Below the pieces are notes generated by a model that did not search any database, was not told the DNA's origin, and saw nothing but the letters and a program-made list of their open reading frames with translations. The translations under genes and the position numbers were made by a program. A DNA stretch of 64,000 nt from Nitrospira sp. BO4 (lineage in GTDB: Bacteria > Nitrospirota > Nitrospiria > Nitrospirales > Nitrospiraceae). The stretch is from positions 1 to 64,000 of the forward strand of contig JAMPUU010000019.1 of the NCBI GenBank assembly GCA_030144965.1, read 5' to 3'. This document shows positions 46,061-56,428 of this stretch, piece by piece; position 1 is the first letter of the stretch, and each line of letters begins with the position of its first letter.

Positions 46061-46090
46061 TTGACACTTGCATATCTTCGACGGTACAAC
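46061..46090 (+). promoter_or_regulatory. Possible promoter for tRNA-Leu(UAG)/tig
   Basis: TTGACA (46061-46066) and TACAAC (46085-46090) are separated by 18 bp, about 64 bp ahead of the tRNA. The -35 box is consensus, the -10 box is weaker. Confidence 0.4.
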
Positions 46091-46153
46091 GCTATACGAC
46101 ATCGCGTGTTTTCGCTGTCTTACGGTGATAGCTTCGCAGACGTTCTCCACTGT

Positions 46154-46236
46154 GCGAGAGTGGCGGAACTGGCAGACGCGCGAGACTTAGGATCTCGTGG
46201 GCAACCGTGGGGGTTCAAGTCCCCCCTCTCGCACCA
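46154..46236 (+). tRNA. tRNA-Leu (UAG)
   Basis: 83 nt with CCA encoded. Acceptor GCGAGAG/CTCTCGC, anticodon stem CGAGA/TCTCG with loop CTTAGGA giving TAG, a long variable arm and T-arm GGGGG-TTCAAGT-CCCCC. It is 28 bp before tig. Confidence 0.95.
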
Positions 46237-46264
46237 CTACATCAATCCTTGAGGGAGCCCGATT

Positions 46265-47587
46265 TTGACAATGAAAATGGAAGTGACCGAGTTAGGGCCG
46301 ATGAGACGTGCCTTGAAAATCGAAGTGCCGGCCGACGAGGTGACACAGCAATTTTCACGCGCTTATTTGGAGCTCAGCCGTCAGGTTCACATTCCAGGGT
46401 TTCGGCCAGGAAAAGCTCCCCTGGCGATTCTAGAGAAGCGGTATGCCAAAGCAGTCGAAGAAGATGTGATTCGAAAGCTTGTGCCGGATTTCTATGGTCG
46501 AGCCATCAAACAAGCCGGTATCAATCCAGTCGTGGTGGATATTCCCCCCCTGGATAGGGTCACAATCAAGAAGGATTCCCCATTTACCTTCACGGCGACA
46601 GTCGAAATCAAACCCACGATCGAGCTGCGTAGTTATAGAGCCCCTAATCCTATTTCTCTCCCAGCCGACAAGCGTACCGTTGCAGAGGAACAGGTAGACC
46701 GTGCTCTCGAGGTGTTACGAGAGCAACAGGCTCGGTTGGATGCGGCGCCTGCCGGTACGGTCTTAGCCGAGGGAGACTATGCCATCGTCGATCTCGAGGG
46801 ATACCTGGATGATATCGCTCTGGAAGGCACAAAGAAAGAAGGTCAACTGCATAAGGTGGGTTCGAAGGCCGCCTTACTGGGGATTGAAATCGATGCACAC
46901 CTTATTGGAAGACATGACGGAGAGGTTATAGACATCCCTCAGACCTATCCGGTGAGTCATCCGGATCAGCGTGTCGCAGGAAAATCTGTCAGGTTCCGTC
47001 TCGATATCAAGGGGGTCAAACACAAAAAGCTTCCGGCTCTTGACGATGAATTCGCCAAGGACTGTGGACCATACGCATCGCTCCAAGAGTTAAAGGACAA
47101 GCTGCGCGGTGAAATGGAAAAGGCGCTCAAGAAAGATATCGAGGAGTCTTACAAAGATGTCATTCTCAAACGCCTGATTGACACCCATCATTTCGACCTT
47201 CCTGATACACTCGTGGAACGTGAACTCAGCACGATTGTGCGGCAGAAATTACAAGCACGGCAGCGGGGGAAAGCTCTCGACTCCCCCCCCGCAGCTGATG
47301 CAGAAGAACTGAAAAAGATTCGCGAGGAACACCGTGAAGAAGCGAATCGTCGTGTCAAGGCTGGATTGATCCTGGAAGCCATCGCTGAGAAGGAAGGTTT
47401 GGCTGTGAGCCAGGAAGATCTGAACAACGAGGTGACTCGATTGGCCACGGAACTGAGGGTGCCGATGGCCGATCTCGTAAAAATGATTCAAGCAGGTGGC
47501 CAGGACTCCATCGATGAATTACGAGCACGGATCTTGGCCGACAAAGCTTTGGATGTCGTCTATCGGCAAGCGGTCATTCAAGGATAA
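46265..47587 (+). CDS. tig: Trigger factor
   Basis: Ribosome-associated chaperone and peptidyl-prolyl isomerase. 440 residues: ribosome-binding domain (about 1-110) with the signature GFRPGKAPL, PPIase domain (about 155-250) and a C-terminal helical substrate domain. GGGAG at 46253-46257 has ideal spacing (7 bases) to a TTG at 46265, which I take as the start; ATGs at 46271 and 46277 lie 13 or more bases away and are alternatives. tig-clpP-clpX is a conserved gene order. Confidence 0.94.
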   Translation: MTMKMEVTELGPMRRALKIEVPADEVTQQFSRAYLELSRQVHIPGFRPGKAPLAILEKRYAKAVEEDVIRKLVPDFYGRAIKQAGINPVVVDIPPLDRVTIKKDSPFTFTATVEIKPTIELRSYRAPNPISLPADKRTVAEEQVDRALEVLREQQARLDAAPAGTVLAEGDYAIVDLEGYLDDIALEGTKKEGQLHKVGSKAALLGIEIDAHLIGRHDGEVIDIPQTYPVSHPDQRVAGKSVRFRLDIKGVKHKKLPALDDEFAKDCGPYASLQELKDKLRGEMEKALKKDIEESYKDVILKRLIDTHHFDLPDTLVERELSTIVRQKLQARQRGKALDSPPAADAEELKKIREEHREEANRRVKAGLILEAIAEKEGLAVSQEDLNNEVTRLATELRVPMADLVKMIQAGGQDSIDELRARILADKALDVVYRQAVIQG

Positions 47588-47651
47588 GCGCAACCACTCA
47601 GAGCCCCTGATCGCAACGGACAGGAGCCGTCGAGGAAAGGAATCGAGGAAC

Positions 47652-48278
47652 ATGTTGGTCCCGATCGTCGTGGAGCAAACCAATCGAGGCGAACGAGCCT
47701 ATGATATTTATTCACGCCTTCTCAAAGACCGTATCATTTTCCTTGGTGCCCCGATTGACGATGTCTTCGCCAATTTGGTGATCGCGCAGCTTCTCTTCCT
47801 TGAAGCGGAGGATCCCGAGAAAGACATCAATCTCTATGTCAATTCGCCTGGAGGCAGCGTGACGGCCGGATTAGGCATCTACGATACCATGCAATATGTT
47901 AAACCCCCGATCAACACCATCTGTCTCGGTCAGGCTGCCAGTATGGGAGCGCTCCTATTGACCGCAGGAACAAAGGGCAAACGGTTTGCGCTGCCGAATG
48001 CCAGGGTGATGATTCACCAACCGTTGGGTGGATTCCAAGGACAGGCGACGGAAATCGACATCCACGCTCGAGAGATTCTAAAGATTCGCGAACGCCTCAA
48101 CGAGATCATGGCTAAGCACACGGGGCAACCGATCGAGAAGATTGCTCATGACACGGAACGGGATTATTTCATGTCCGGTGAGGAAGCGAAGCGATACGGT
48201 ATTATTGACGAGGTCATTACGCGGCCACCGAAATTCATGAAAGCCGTAGAATCCGGAGACGGAGCTAAAGGTAAGTAA
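47652..48278 (+). CDS. clpP: ATP-dependent Clp protease proteolytic subunit
   Basis: Serine protease forming tetradecamers with ClpX. 208 residues from ATG 47652 (GAGGAA upstream); the frame extends earlier but without support. Catalytic triad Ser97 (QAASMGA), His122 (MIHQPLGG) and Asp171 (TERDYFMS). It lies 64 bp after tig and 13 bp before clpX, so it forms an operon with it. Confidence 0.98.
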   Translation: MLVPIVVEQTNRGERAYDIYSRLLKDRIIFLGAPIDDVFANLVIAQLLFLEAEDPEKDINLYVNSPGGSVTAGLGIYDTMQYVKPPINTICLGQAASMGALLLTAGTKGKRFALPNARVMIHQPLGGFQGQATEIDIHAREILKIRERLNEIMAKHTGQPIEKIAHDTERDYFMSGEEAKRYGIIDEVITRPPKFMKAVESGDGAKGK

Positions 48279-48291
48279 CACAGGAGGGTAC

Positions 48292-49548
48292 ATGGCCAAG
48301 CAGGAAAAGATGGACCGGCACTTGCGATGTTCTTTCTGTGGGAAAAGCCGTGATGAGGTTCGAAAACTGATTGCCGGACCGACCGTCTATATCTGTGATG
48401 AATGTGTCAACCTCTGTAATGACATCATCGCTGAGGATTGGGAAGAAGCCAAAGAAGAGATTTCGTCGAAGCTCAAGAAACCGGCGGAAATCAAACATCA
48501 CCTCGATCAGTATGTGATCGGACAGGAACGTGCGAAACGCATTTTGTCTGTGGCCGTGCACAACCATTACAAGCGCATCTCGTCAAAAGAAAAGGAAGTT
48601 GACGATATCGAGCTTCAAAAGGGCAATATTCTCATGGTGGGCCCAACCGGAACGGGGAAGACGCTCTTGGCCCAAACCTTGGCCAAGTATTTGGATGTCC
48701 CGTTTACCCTCGCCGATGCCACAACGCTGACCGAAGCCGGTTATGTGGGCGAAGATGTCGAGAATATCATTCTGAAGCTCCTGCAAGCGGCCGACTATGA
48801 CGTAGAGCGGGCTGAGCGCGGGATCGTCTACATCGATGAGATCGACAAGATCAGCCGGAAAAGCGACAGCCCGTCGATTACTCGCGACGTATCCGGTGAA
48901 GGCGTTCAGCAGGCTCTGCTGAAGCTGATAGAAGGCACGGTGGCGAATGTCCCGCCGCAAGGAGGAAGAAAGCATCCGCATCAAGAATTTATTCAAGTCA
49001 ACACCAGCAACATTCTGTTCATTTGTGGTGGGGCGTTCGTCGGGTTGGAGCAGATCATCGAACAGCGTCTGAATCGAAAATCGATGGGCTTCGGAGCTGA
49101 AATTCGTGGGAGAAGCGACGTTCGCTTAGGCGATCTGTTGGCCAAGGTGCAGCCTGAGGATTTCTTGAAGTACGGCCTGATTCCTGAGTTTGTCGGAAGG
49201 TTGCCGGTCGTAGCGACGCTGGAGGAGTTGGACGAGCGAGCTCTGATTCGTATCCTGACCGAACCACGCAATGCCCTGACGAAGCAGTATGAAAAGCTGC
49301 TGTCATTCGAGAAGGTTAAGCTTCGATTTACGGAGGGGGCGCTGGGGGCGGCCGCACGAAAAGCCTATTTACAAAAGACGGGGGCTCGGGGACTTCGGGC
49401 GATCTTGGAAGAAGTCATGCTCGACGTCATGTACGATGCTCCTTCGCAGAAACAGATCATGGAGGTCGTGATTACGGAGGATGCTATTTTGGGTAAGAAT
49501 CCACCGATGCGCATCTTCGAACAGGAAAATGACGCTAAGTCTGCGTAA
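48292..49548 (+). CDS. clpX: ATP-dependent Clp protease ATPase subunit
   Basis: AAA+ unfoldase of ClpXP. 418 residues. N-terminal zinc finger Cys13/16/35/38, Walker A in [16 protein letters not shown], Walker B in [10 protein letters not shown], the GYVGEDVE pore loop and the IGF-type loop region near 265 that docks on ClpP ([13 protein letters not shown]). The C-terminal small domain ends normally. AGGAGGG lies 5-6 bases before the ATG. Confidence 0.98.
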   Translation: MAKQEKMDRHLRCSFCGKSRDEVRKLIAGPTVYICDECVNLCNDIIAEDWEEAKEEISSKLKKPAEIKHHLDQYVIGQERAKRILSVAVHNHYKRISSKEKEVDDIELQKGNILMVGPTGTGKTLLAQTLAKYLDVPFTLADATTLTEAGYVGEDVENIILKLLQAADYDVERAERGIVYIDEIDKISRKSDSPSITRDVSGEGVQQALLKLIEGTVANVPPQGGRKHPHQEFIQVNTSNILFICGGAFVGLEQIIEQRLNRKSMGFGAEIRGRSDVRLGDLLAKVQPEDFLKYGLIPEFVGRLPVVATLEELDERALIRILTEPRNALTKQYEKLLSFEKVKLRFTEGALGAAARKAYLQKTGARGLRAILEEVMLDVMYDAPSQKQIMEVVITEDAILGKNPPMRIFEQENDAKSA

Positions 49549-49729
49549 ACACTGCTAAATTATTAAAGTTCCACTCGGTCTTATACGATGGCTCGAGTGG
49601 GTTCCCATCGGACCGCTTCTTGTACCAGCGAGTACCGTGTCTTTCCTTTAGCTCCTCCTCTCATCTTTTCTCGACAAGTAGAAACGCTGCGCTATACTTG
49701 CCACGTGCACGCCGCTGAATGGAGGATGT

Positions 49730-50248
49730 GTGAAATACCCCGTTTCTTCAAGTCTTCGCCACAAGGGTAAGGTCCTGGAATTGGATGCGGCGCGAGAGAT
49801 GGTCATCTTGTTGGGGATCAATGGGGAAGCGATCGGGAGTTTGTCGTGGGACTTCGTCATCGATCAAATTCTCGCGTACCGCAAGGTGTCTGTGCAAAAG
49901 GAAATCCGGTCAGAACCGCGCATTTCCCTCGCATTTCGGGTTCGCTACAACACCCCGGAAGGACCTCGATTCGAGAGTCGTGCGGGTGGTATCGGTGGAG
50001 GAGGGTTGTTTATTGAAAGCCAAGCGCCTCTTCCGATAGGGACCAAACTGGCCATGGAGTTCTCGCTTCCCGAGAAGTCCGAGGAATGGTTGCTGGCCAA
50101 AGGGACTGTGGCCTGGGTCTGTCCAAAAGCCGATCAATATACGTTCAGTCCTGGAATGGGAGTACGGTTTACTGAAATTGCTGAGGATGTCCGCGATCGA
50201 ATCCATGAAATCGTGAAATCGATTCAGAACACGAGTCAAGCAGCCTAA
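49730..50248 (+). CDS. PilZ-like domain protein (first of a tandem pair)
   Basis: 172 residues from GTG 49730, with GGAGGAT just upstream (short 4-base spacing). N-terminal ~65 residues form a separate unit; the PilZ-like domain (about 70-165) has EPRISLAFRVRYNTPEG and then GGIGGGGLFIESQAPLP. The canonical c-di-GMP motif has D/N-x-S-x-x-G; here G-I-G-G-G-G replaces it, so c-di-GMP binding is doubtful. The C-terminal FSPGMGVRFTEI segment is typical of such domains. The following gene is a paralogue. Confidence 0.8.
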   Translation: MKYPVSSSLRHKGKVLELDAAREMVILLGINGEAIGSLSWDFVIDQILAYRKVSVQKEIRSEPRISLAFRVRYNTPEGPRFESRAGGIGGGGLFIESQAPLPIGTKLAMEFSLPEKSEEWLLAKGTVAWVCPKADQYTFSPGMGVRFTEIAEDVRDRIHEIVKSIQNTSQAA

Positions 50249-50289
50249 TTCCGTTCCTCATGCAGACCTCCCGGAACAATGACGGTTCT

Positions 50290-50808
50290 ATGAAGTTTTT
50301 TGTCGTTTCTACCGCAGGTCATCAGGGTAAATCGCTCCTCATAGACCCCGGGCATGAAGCAATCAACGTGCATGACACTTCAGGTCAGTTGTTGGGCAAT
50401 ATGCCGTGGGGGGCGATCATTGAGCGTGTCCTCGCCAGCAGCGAAGATGCTCGGTTTGCCCATTGTCGGACGCAGCCACGTGCGCCCCTCGCACTGAAGG
50501 TTCGTTACACAACGCCGGAAGGAAAACAGTTCGATAGTCTGACCGGAGGAATCGGCGGCGGAGGGCTCTTTATTGAGAGTGGCGCTCCTCTGAGTCCGGG
50601 CACAGAGTTGACGGTCGAATTCGCGCTTCCGGATCGGCCGTGGGATAAATTCCAGGCTAAGGCGAAAGTCGCTTGGGTCCGCAACAGACCCGAGCGATAC
50701 CTCCTTTTCCCAGGCATGGGCGTCCAGTTCATGGAATTGGACAAGAAGATTGAGGAGCAACTGGTAGGACTCGTCGAAGCTTTGAATCGCAGCCGAAATC
50801 CGCTCTGA
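50290..50808 (+). CDS. PilZ-like domain protein (second of a tandem pair)
   Basis: 172 residues from ATG 50290, chosen because MKFFVVSTAGHQGKSL lines up with the start of the preceding paralogue; no strong ribosome-binding site exists. The PilZ-like domain again replaces the D-x-S-x-x-G motif with GGIGGGGLFIESGAPLS, although RAPLALKVRYTTPEG retains the strand. The two proteins share the same full-length layout, indicating tandem duplication. The end FPGMGVQFMELDKKIEEQL is conserved. Confidence 0.8.
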   Translation: MKFFVVSTAGHQGKSLLIDPGHEAINVHDTSGQLLGNMPWGAIIERVLASSEDARFAHCRTQPRAPLALKVRYTTPEGKQFDSLTGGIGGGGLFIESGAPLSPGTELTVEFALPDRPWDKFQAKAKVAWVRNRPERYLLFPGMGVQFMELDKKIEEQLVGLVEALNRSRNPL

Positions 50809-50913
50809 CCCACCCTAGTCTTTGACATCAAGACTCTCGTCCTGCAGCATGACCCATGTCATTTTAGTCTCGGCAATCAACCGCCTACGATTCGAGGCGA
50901 TGCGGGCAGAGGA

Positions 50914-51714
50914 TCACGCGGATCTTGGTGGGTCGTCTTGTACAGGCGGGAGTTCCTTAGCGGCATCGATGGATTGTTGGATTTCCTTTTGTGCTGCATC
51001 CATTTCAGCTTGAATGGTGCGCATCTGAGGGTCGACACTGCTTCGGACATCAGTCACGGCTTGCCGAAACGATCGTACGACCTCCCCAAGGCCTTCACCC
51101 AGATTCTGTAGGTCATCCGGCGATACTCCAACGGACGGCGTCGCTTTCGCTTTGAGAGCAGCTTGTTGCGCCTGCACACGGGCGACCGCATCCTTATTGA
51201 CGATGGCTGAAGGACGTTTTGCGGCTGGTTTCGCATGAGCGCCGGCCGGCAACGATGGGTACGAGACACGAGCCGTCGGAGGCGGAGCTGCAGCCCGTTC
51301 CTCCATCGACACCACCTGGCTTGCGACTGACGCAGAGGGTTGATTTGGTGGAGACAGCGACGCTTGAGGATTTTGTGGGCTTGAGTTGTAGAGCAACGAG
51401 GCCGTGGTGCCAGGTGTGAGCTCAGGCCCCGGGATGTATGGAACATTCGGTTTGGCCGGTGTCGGAGACGGTGTTGTGACAGTGGGCGAGGTTGTTGTGA
51501 CAGCCGCAGGAGCCTGAACTGGTTGTGGCGGTTGTCCGGTTTCCTGCTGGACCTGACCCGAAGAAGGCTGGGGAGGTTCGTTGACTTCTTTCCTAAACCC
51601 CTTCAGCGCCTTGCCGACACCCTCACCGATCTGTGGTAGACGCCCCGCCCCAAAAATGATCAGCACAATCACTAGAATAATAATGAGCTCGGAAAAACCC
51701 ATTGTGCCGAACAT
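50914..51714 (-). CDS. tatA: TatA/TatB-type twin-arginine translocase protein with long C-terminal tail
   Basis: 266 residues, against about 60-100 for a usual TatA. The N terminus is canonical: a membrane helix at about 7-22 ([22 protein letters not shown]) followed by an amphipathic helix with [22 protein letters not shown]. Residues 50-200 are Pro/Thr/Ala-rich linker, and 205-255 is a charged helix ([43 protein letters not shown]). The window also encodes a Tat substrate at 13770-15089. No tatC is nearby. Confidence 0.85.
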   Translation of the reverse strand: MFGTMGFSELIIILVIVLIIFGAGRLPQIGEGVGKALKGFRKEVNEPPQPSSGQVQQETGQPPQPVQAPAAVTTTSPTVTTPSPTPAKPNVPYIPGPELTPGTTASLLYNSSPQNPQASLSPPNQPSASVASQVVSMEERAAAPPPTARVSYPSLPAGAHAKPAAKRPSAIVNKDAVARVQAQQAALKAKATPSVGVSPDDLQNLGEGLGEVVRSFRQAVTDVRSSVDPQMRTIQAEMDAAQKEIQQSIDAAKELPPVQDDPPRSA

Positions 51715-51827
51715 GCACGGCCTCGCACTGGTCCTGGATTAGGTGCCTTTACTGGATGAGTGAATCTAGCCGCCCCATAGACATCGTGTCAAGAAAGGGT
51801 GGGAGCAGAACGAACGGATGGCCAAAA

Positions 51828-53030
51828 TCAAAGCAGCGGCACAACTTCTGTCTGAAGCGGTAGACCGTGCACAACGGCTTCACGATCCGAGACATAGACA
51901 TCGAGCTCACTCCTGATTCCGAACTCTCCGGGAAGGTAGATGCCCGGCTCAATGGAAAAACAGGTTTTCGGCATGAGCCGACGACCGTCCTGAGTTTCCA
52001 GGTTGTCGATATTAGCCCCGTTGCCATGAACTTCCTCACCGATTGAGTGACCGGTTCGGTGAATGAAGAAGTCGCCATAGCCTGCCTCGCGAATCACGTG
52101 GCGGCAGACATCGTCGACCTCCCAGCCGTATGGAAATCGTCCCGCAGCGATCTGTTCCTGGACAAATGACAGTGCCGCATCGCGCCCTCGCCGCACATGT
52201 TCAAAGATCATGCGTTGCTTTGCCGGCACGTGCGTACCGGTGTAGCCGGTCCAGGTAATGTCGCCGTAGACTGCCCCGGGTGCGGTTTGTTTAGCCCACA
52301 GATCAATCAGCACCAAATTGTCTCGAGTAATGGACGAGGAGCCGGATTCGGCAGGACCGTAATGAGGATCGGCGCTATGGGCATCGACGGCGGCAATCGG
52401 AGCACTGGATGTCGTCATGCCCGTGTCGCGAATACGAGAGAGAATGAATTGTTGCAGTCCGTATTCGGATAGCGGACGTTCGTGGGTGAGACACGACGCA
52501 ACGTGGGAGAAGGCGTCATCGACGATACCCCTGAGCCTCGTCACTGCGTATCGATGAGATTCCAGTTGCGCATCTGTCCAGACAGCCTCAAAACGTTGAA
52601 CCAGATCGGCTGATGTGACCACCTCGAGCCCGAAACTCCGCATTAACTCGATCGTACCCGCATCGACCCTCGAGAGGTACGGCACAGCGTTGAGCGGTGA
52701 ATACTGCATGGCAATTCGGCATCGGCCTCGCAAGAGGGAAGCCAATGCCATTCGCTGCTGTTCCCATGATACGTAGTGCTGCGTTTGACCGGGTAATTCA
52801 TCCAGCACATGGGGTTCGATCTTATGAAGGAGTTTGACCGGTTCCCCGCTCGTAGGGATCCAATAGTACCAGCGCCGGGTGACGTGCCGAGTCGGATCAA
52901 GGAGCAACACCCGATAGGCTAGCGGGTCACTCCCACGAAAGTCGTAGAAGAGCCATCCATCAATTGTCTGGGCGTCTCGAAGCGCTTCTTGGATCGCGAG
53001 GATACGCGCATGGTGCGCAGTGAGGTTCAT
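51828..53030 (-). CDS. M24-family metallopeptidase (Xaa-Pro aminopeptidase-like)
   Basis: 400 residues: an N-terminal domain (about 1-170) and a pita-bread catalytic domain. Metal ligands in order: Asp in LVLIDLWAKQ, Asp in YGDITWTGY, His in FIHRTGHSIGEEVHG, Glu in CFSIEPGIYL and Glu in GIRSELDVYV. It likely cleaves N-terminal Xaa-Pro bonds in the cytoplasm. No signal peptide is seen. It lies about 110 bp upstream of tatA on the same strand. Confidence 0.92.
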   Translation of the reverse strand: MNLTAHHARILAIQEALRDAQTIDGWLFYDFRGSDPLAYRVLLLDPTRHVTRRWYYWIPTSGEPVKLLHKIEPHVLDELPGQTQHYVSWEQQRMALASLLRGRCRIAMQYSPLNAVPYLSRVDAGTIELMRSFGLEVVTSADLVQRFEAVWTDAQLESHRYAVTRLRGIVDDAFSHVASCLTHERPLSEYGLQQFILSRIRDTGMTTSSAPIAAVDAHSADPHYGPAESGSSSITRDNLVLIDLWAKQTAPGAVYGDITWTGYTGTHVPAKQRMIFEHVRRGRDAALSFVQEQIAAGRFPYGWEVDDVCRHVIREAGYGDFFIHRTGHSIGEEVHGNGANIDNLETQDGRRLMPKTCFSIEPGIYLPGEFGIRSELDVYVSDREAVVHGLPLQTEVVPLL

Positions 53031-53109
53031 ACGATGGCATCTTATCCTTGGGCTAGAGAGGCGTCAATCAAGCCGGGCTCGTTGTGTGAATATGTTACAA
53101 TGATGGGCG

Positions 53110-53586
53110 ATGATGTCGGAATCACCTCGAGATATCCCAGCCTATCGAGTGACGTTCTTTTTTGGGCCCGAACCCGTTGAGGGAAAATCAGACGCGCTGG
53201 TCTGCGTGTTCAATGTCAAAAAGCGGAGTTGGAAGGCGGGCATCCAGGTCGCTGTCGAACTCAACACCGTCCAGCTTTCGACTCTTCAACAGCGGATACA
53301 ACTCACCGATCGACTTGCGAAGAGTTTGACGGCAGTCGATCCCCACGAGCTTGCACACTATCAAGAACGCACGGCCGATCTGTTCGCTCAAGCCCTCTGC
53401 TGGTGCAAGCTCGATCTTCGAGTACAGGCGGGTCTGACTCAAGAAAATCAGCGAATTCGAGCCGACGAGTTGGTGATCGAATTGGATCATGAGGTCGGCG
53501 CGCGCTCCGAATATGTTATCGCCTATATTTTGGAAGAATTGGATCTGGCAGCTGATCATTCGTTGCCATCGTCCTTCGGCTCGTAA
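53110..53586 (+). CDS. Hypothetical protein
   Basis: 158 residues. The N-terminal 60 residues look beta-rich (YRVTFFFGPEPVEGKSDALVCVFNVKKRSWKAGIQVAVEL), followed by a helical part with ERTADLFAQALCWCKLDL and a C-terminal helix. No known domain is recognised. The start may be the first or second of two adjacent ATGs (53110 or 53113). Confidence 0.65.
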   Translation: MMSESPRDIPAYRVTFFFGPEPVEGKSDALVCVFNVKKRSWKAGIQVAVELNTVQLSTLQQRIQLTDRLAKSLTAVDPHELAHYQERTADLFAQALCWCKLDLRVQAGLTQENQRIRADELVIELDHEVGARSEYVIAYILEELDLAADHSLPSSFGS

Positions 53587-53699
53587 ATCGGCAGGGGGTT
53601 TGCATTTACCAGCGGATTTGTTATAACGCATGCCAGTGTTATCGTGTGATTACTGGCGGCTCGATTTGTCTATGGATTGAGCGGAAGGAGGCGACGCCT

Positions 53700-54092
53700 G
53701 TGAGACTCCCGATCGTTATATTCATGGTTATCATCACCTACTGTTCGATGGTTGCGGCTCCAGCCTGGAGTCAGTCGTCCTCAGCCGATACGCAGCAAGG
53801 GACGGCTTCTGGTGCGGGTATGGGAGCTGCGTCTGCCGCTGCCACTATTTTATATTTCCCGTTTAAAGCGGCATTTGCCATCGGTGGAGGTATTGTCGGT
53901 GGCTTGGCCTATGTCTTTTCGGGTTTTAGCGAACCAACGGCAAAGAGTATCTGGATCCCCAGCATGTACGGGACTTACGTCATTACTCCCGAGCATCTCA
54001 GCGGTGATCGTCCGGTCCGGTTCCTCGGAGTAGCTGCTGAAAACGAGGGAGCGCCGGCTGCCTCTGCGCCGATGAGCCACCCCGCTCAGTGA
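53700..54092 (+). CDS. Small exported hypothetical protein
   Basis: 130 residues from GTG 53700, with GGAAGGAGG 8 bases upstream; an upstream in-frame start at 53646 has no ribosome-binding site. A signal peptide (hydrophobic at about 5-20, cleaved after PAWSQ) precedes a Gly/Ala-rich hydrophobic segment (AAATILYFPFKAAFAIGGGIVGGLAYVF) that could be a membrane helix. The C-terminal tail is Pro/Ala/Glu-rich. It ends 1 base before the next gene. Confidence 0.7.
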   Translation: MRLPIVIFMVIITYCSMVAAPAWSQSSSADTQQGTASGAGMGAASAAATILYFPFKAAFAIGGGIVGGLAYVFSGFSEPTAKSIWIPSMYGTYVITPEHLSGDRPVRFLGVAAENEGAPAASAPMSHPAQ

Positions 54093-54093
54093 T

Positions 54094-54834
54094 ATGAACC
54101 CTGTCATCGGTGTGACGCCAGACTTCAATGCCGGTGACAGGAAAGACATGGGTGGACGCGAGCCGACCTACTTCCTGCGAGCCCGTTATATTCGGGCCAT
54201 CGAAGAACTCGGTGGAATTCCTCTCATTCTTCCCTTAGTGGCTGAGCCTTCCGCTCGACGTCGGCTCCTTGACAAGGTCGACGGGCTCCTCATGACCGGC
54301 AGCGGGCCGGACCTTCCGCCCAGTCTCTACGGAGAACGGCAGCGCTACAAGTTTCCGCTAGTCAGTGAGCGCCGTGCCGATTTTGAGCTGGAGTTAGTCC
54401 GCCAGGCCAGAATGCGAGACCTCCCGTTGCTAGGAATCTGCGGAGGCATGCAAGCGATCAATGTTGCGTGTGGAGGTAGTCTCTTTCAGGACATTCCCGC
54501 ACAGGTGCCGAACGCGATGGATCATCGTCAAAAGAGGAAGGCGATCCATGTCTCGCATCCGGTAACCGTGGCCCCCAAGAGTCTCTTGAACAAGGTCGTC
54601 GCACGAGGGAAGCTCATGGTCAATAGTTCCCATCACCAATCGGTCAAGACGGTTGCTCCATCGCTCATCGCAAGTGCCGTTGCACCCGATGGCATCATAG
54701 AAGCGATCGAATCTCCCGGGCATCGATTTCTGCTCGCCATTCAGTGGCATCCCGAATTTTTATTTGAGCGTCACGCGGTCCATCGGCGACTGTTCGAAGC
54801 CTTGTTGCGCGCGGCGCGACGAACTCGCTCATGA
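54094..54834 (+). CDS. Class I glutamine amidotransferase, gamma-Glu-GABA hydrolase-like
   Basis: Peptidase C26-type hydrolase of 246 residues. Catalytic Cys116 in LLGICGGMQ and His in QWHPEF near the C terminus with a Glu two residues on form the triad. The NSSHHQSVK block is typical of PuuD-like enzymes. It probably hydrolyses a gamma-glutamyl compound; the substrate is not determined. The gene starts 1 base after the preceding stop and ends 129 bp before an APC permease, suggesting uptake and hydrolysis of an amino-compound. Confidence 0.9.
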   Translation: MNPVIGVTPDFNAGDRKDMGGREPTYFLRARYIRAIEELGGIPLILPLVAEPSARRRLLDKVDGLLMTGSGPDLPPSLYGERQRYKFPLVSERRADFELELVRQARMRDLPLLGICGGMQAINVACGGSLFQDIPAQVPNAMDHRQKRKAIHVSHPVTVAPKSLLNKVVARGKLMVNSSHHQSVKTVAPSLIASAVAPDGIIEAIESPGHRFLLAIQWHPEFLFERHAVHRRLFEALLRAARRTRS

Positions 54835-54963
54835 ATGTGACGTGCCGTCCAAACGATCACAATCGGTCACCATCAGCATTCCCCTGCTATACTTGATCTT
54901 TATGGGACCTCCAGTCATAGATCCCACCACTGCGAATCCTAGCAGCTTGGGCTGGGAGAGACC

Positions 54964-56412
54964 GTGAGAAGCCGACTTCTCCGGACGAAATCCATCGATC
55001 AAATCCTCGCCGACGCCGACCGTCCGGAACATCGACTCAAGAAGACATTGACGGCCTGGGATCTGACGGCACTTGGGATCGGCGCGATCATTGGGACCGG
55101 CATCTTCGTCCTGGTGGGGACCGCCATTGTGGGCGATGCTCAGCGGCCAGGAGCTGGACCTGGGATTATTCTCTCGTTCGTCCTCTCCGGGCTCACCTGT
55201 GCATTAGCCGCGCTCTGCTATGCCGAGTTCGCGGCCATGATCCCCGTCGCTGGGTCGGCCTACACCTTTTCGTACGCCACGCTGGGAGAGTTTCTCGCCT
55301 GGCTCACGGGGTGGAATCTGATCCTCGAATACGGGGTCGCCTGCGTTGCGGTTGCCATCGGCTGGTCCGGCTACTTCAATAAATTGCTGAAGCTCGCGGG
55401 ACTGGAATTGCCCTATTGGGCAACCAATCCACCTCATTGGGCCGGCGGCCCGGAGGGAAGTATCGCTAATTTTCCGGCTGCAATCATCGTGCTGCTGGTC
55501 ACAGCCATCCTCGTGATAGGAATCAAAGAAAGTGCTCGGGCGGCCGGCATGATCGTCCTTCTCAAACTTGCGGTCATTCTCTTCTTCATCGCCGTCGGGG
55601 CTCCTGCCGTGAACGCGGACAATTGGACGCCCTTCATGCCCAACGGGTTCGAGGGGGTCCGGGCCGCTGCCGCCATCATCTTCTTTGCGTACATCGGATT
55701 TGATGCTGTCTCAACGGCTGCAGAGGAGGCTCGAAACCCTCAACGAGATGTTCCGTTGGGGATTCTTGGCTCGTTGGCTGTCTGCACCGTACTCTATATT
55801 TCTGTGGCTGCTGTGCTCACCGGCTTGGTCCCTGCGAATCAAATCGATATTCACGCTCCAGTGGCCGAAGCGCTCAGCCTCGTTGGGTTCAAGTGGGGCG
55901 CTGCCATCGTTGCAATCGGAGCTGTGGCGGGTATTACCAGTGTGCTGGTCGTCATGATGCTTGGACAAATTCGCGTGTTCTTTGCGATGTCACGTGATCA
56001 ACTTGTGAGTCCGGGCTTATCCAAGGTTCATCCGACGTTTGGAACCCCGCATCGCGCCACGATCATAACAGGGCTGGCTGTGGCAATCCTGGCGGCGCTG
56101 TTTCACATCGGGGACGCAGCCGATATGACCAACATCGGAACTTTCTTCGCCTTTGTGCTCGTCTGCTTCGGTGTCATGCTGCTCCGGTACACGAAGCCGG
56201 ATCAGCCCCGTCCCTTTCGTCTGCCCTTCATGCCTCTCGTACCGATCCTGAGCATTGGGGCGTGTCTTTACCTCATGGCAGGTTTGCCTTGGGTCACATG
56301 GATCCGCTTTGGGGTGTGGACCACCATTGGCATTCTCGTCTACGCCCTTTATGGGATGAAACACAGCAGACTGGCCGTGCAACCCGCCAACCGCGATGGA
56401 ATGTCTCGATGA
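54964..56412 (+). CDS. APC-family amino-acid permease, CAT subfamily
   Basis: 482 residues from GTG 54964 (GGGAG upstream). About 12 transmembrane helices begin near residue 30. Landmarks are [18 protein letters not shown] in helix 1 and the [23 protein letters not shown] block of cationic amino acid transporters. The final residues form a short polar tail. It would import amino acids with proton coupling. Following the amidotransferase gene, it may supply a related substrate. Confidence 0.9.
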   Translation: MRSRLLRTKSIDQILADADRPEHRLKKTLTAWDLTALGIGAIIGTGIFVLVGTAIVGDAQRPGAGPGIILSFVLSGLTCALAALCYAEFAAMIPVAGSAYTFSYATLGEFLAWLTGWNLILEYGVACVAVAIGWSGYFNKLLKLAGLELPYWATNPPHWAGGPEGSIANFPAAIIVLLVTAILVIGIKESARAAGMIVLLKLAVILFFIAVGAPAVNADNWTPFMPNGFEGVRAAAAIIFFAYIGFDAVSTAAEEARNPQRDVPLGILGSLAVCTVLYISVAAVLTGLVPANQIDIHAPVAEALSLVGFKWGAAIVAIGAVAGITSVLVVMMLGQIRVFFAMSRDQLVSPGLSKVHPTFGTPHRATIITGLAVAILAALFHIGDAADMTNIGTFFAFVLVCFGVMLLRYTKPDQPRPFRLPFMPLVPILSIGACLYLMAGLPWVTWIRFGVWTTIGILVYALYGMKHSRLAVQPANRDGMSR

Positions 56413-56428
56413 GTCCGGGGTAAAGAAA

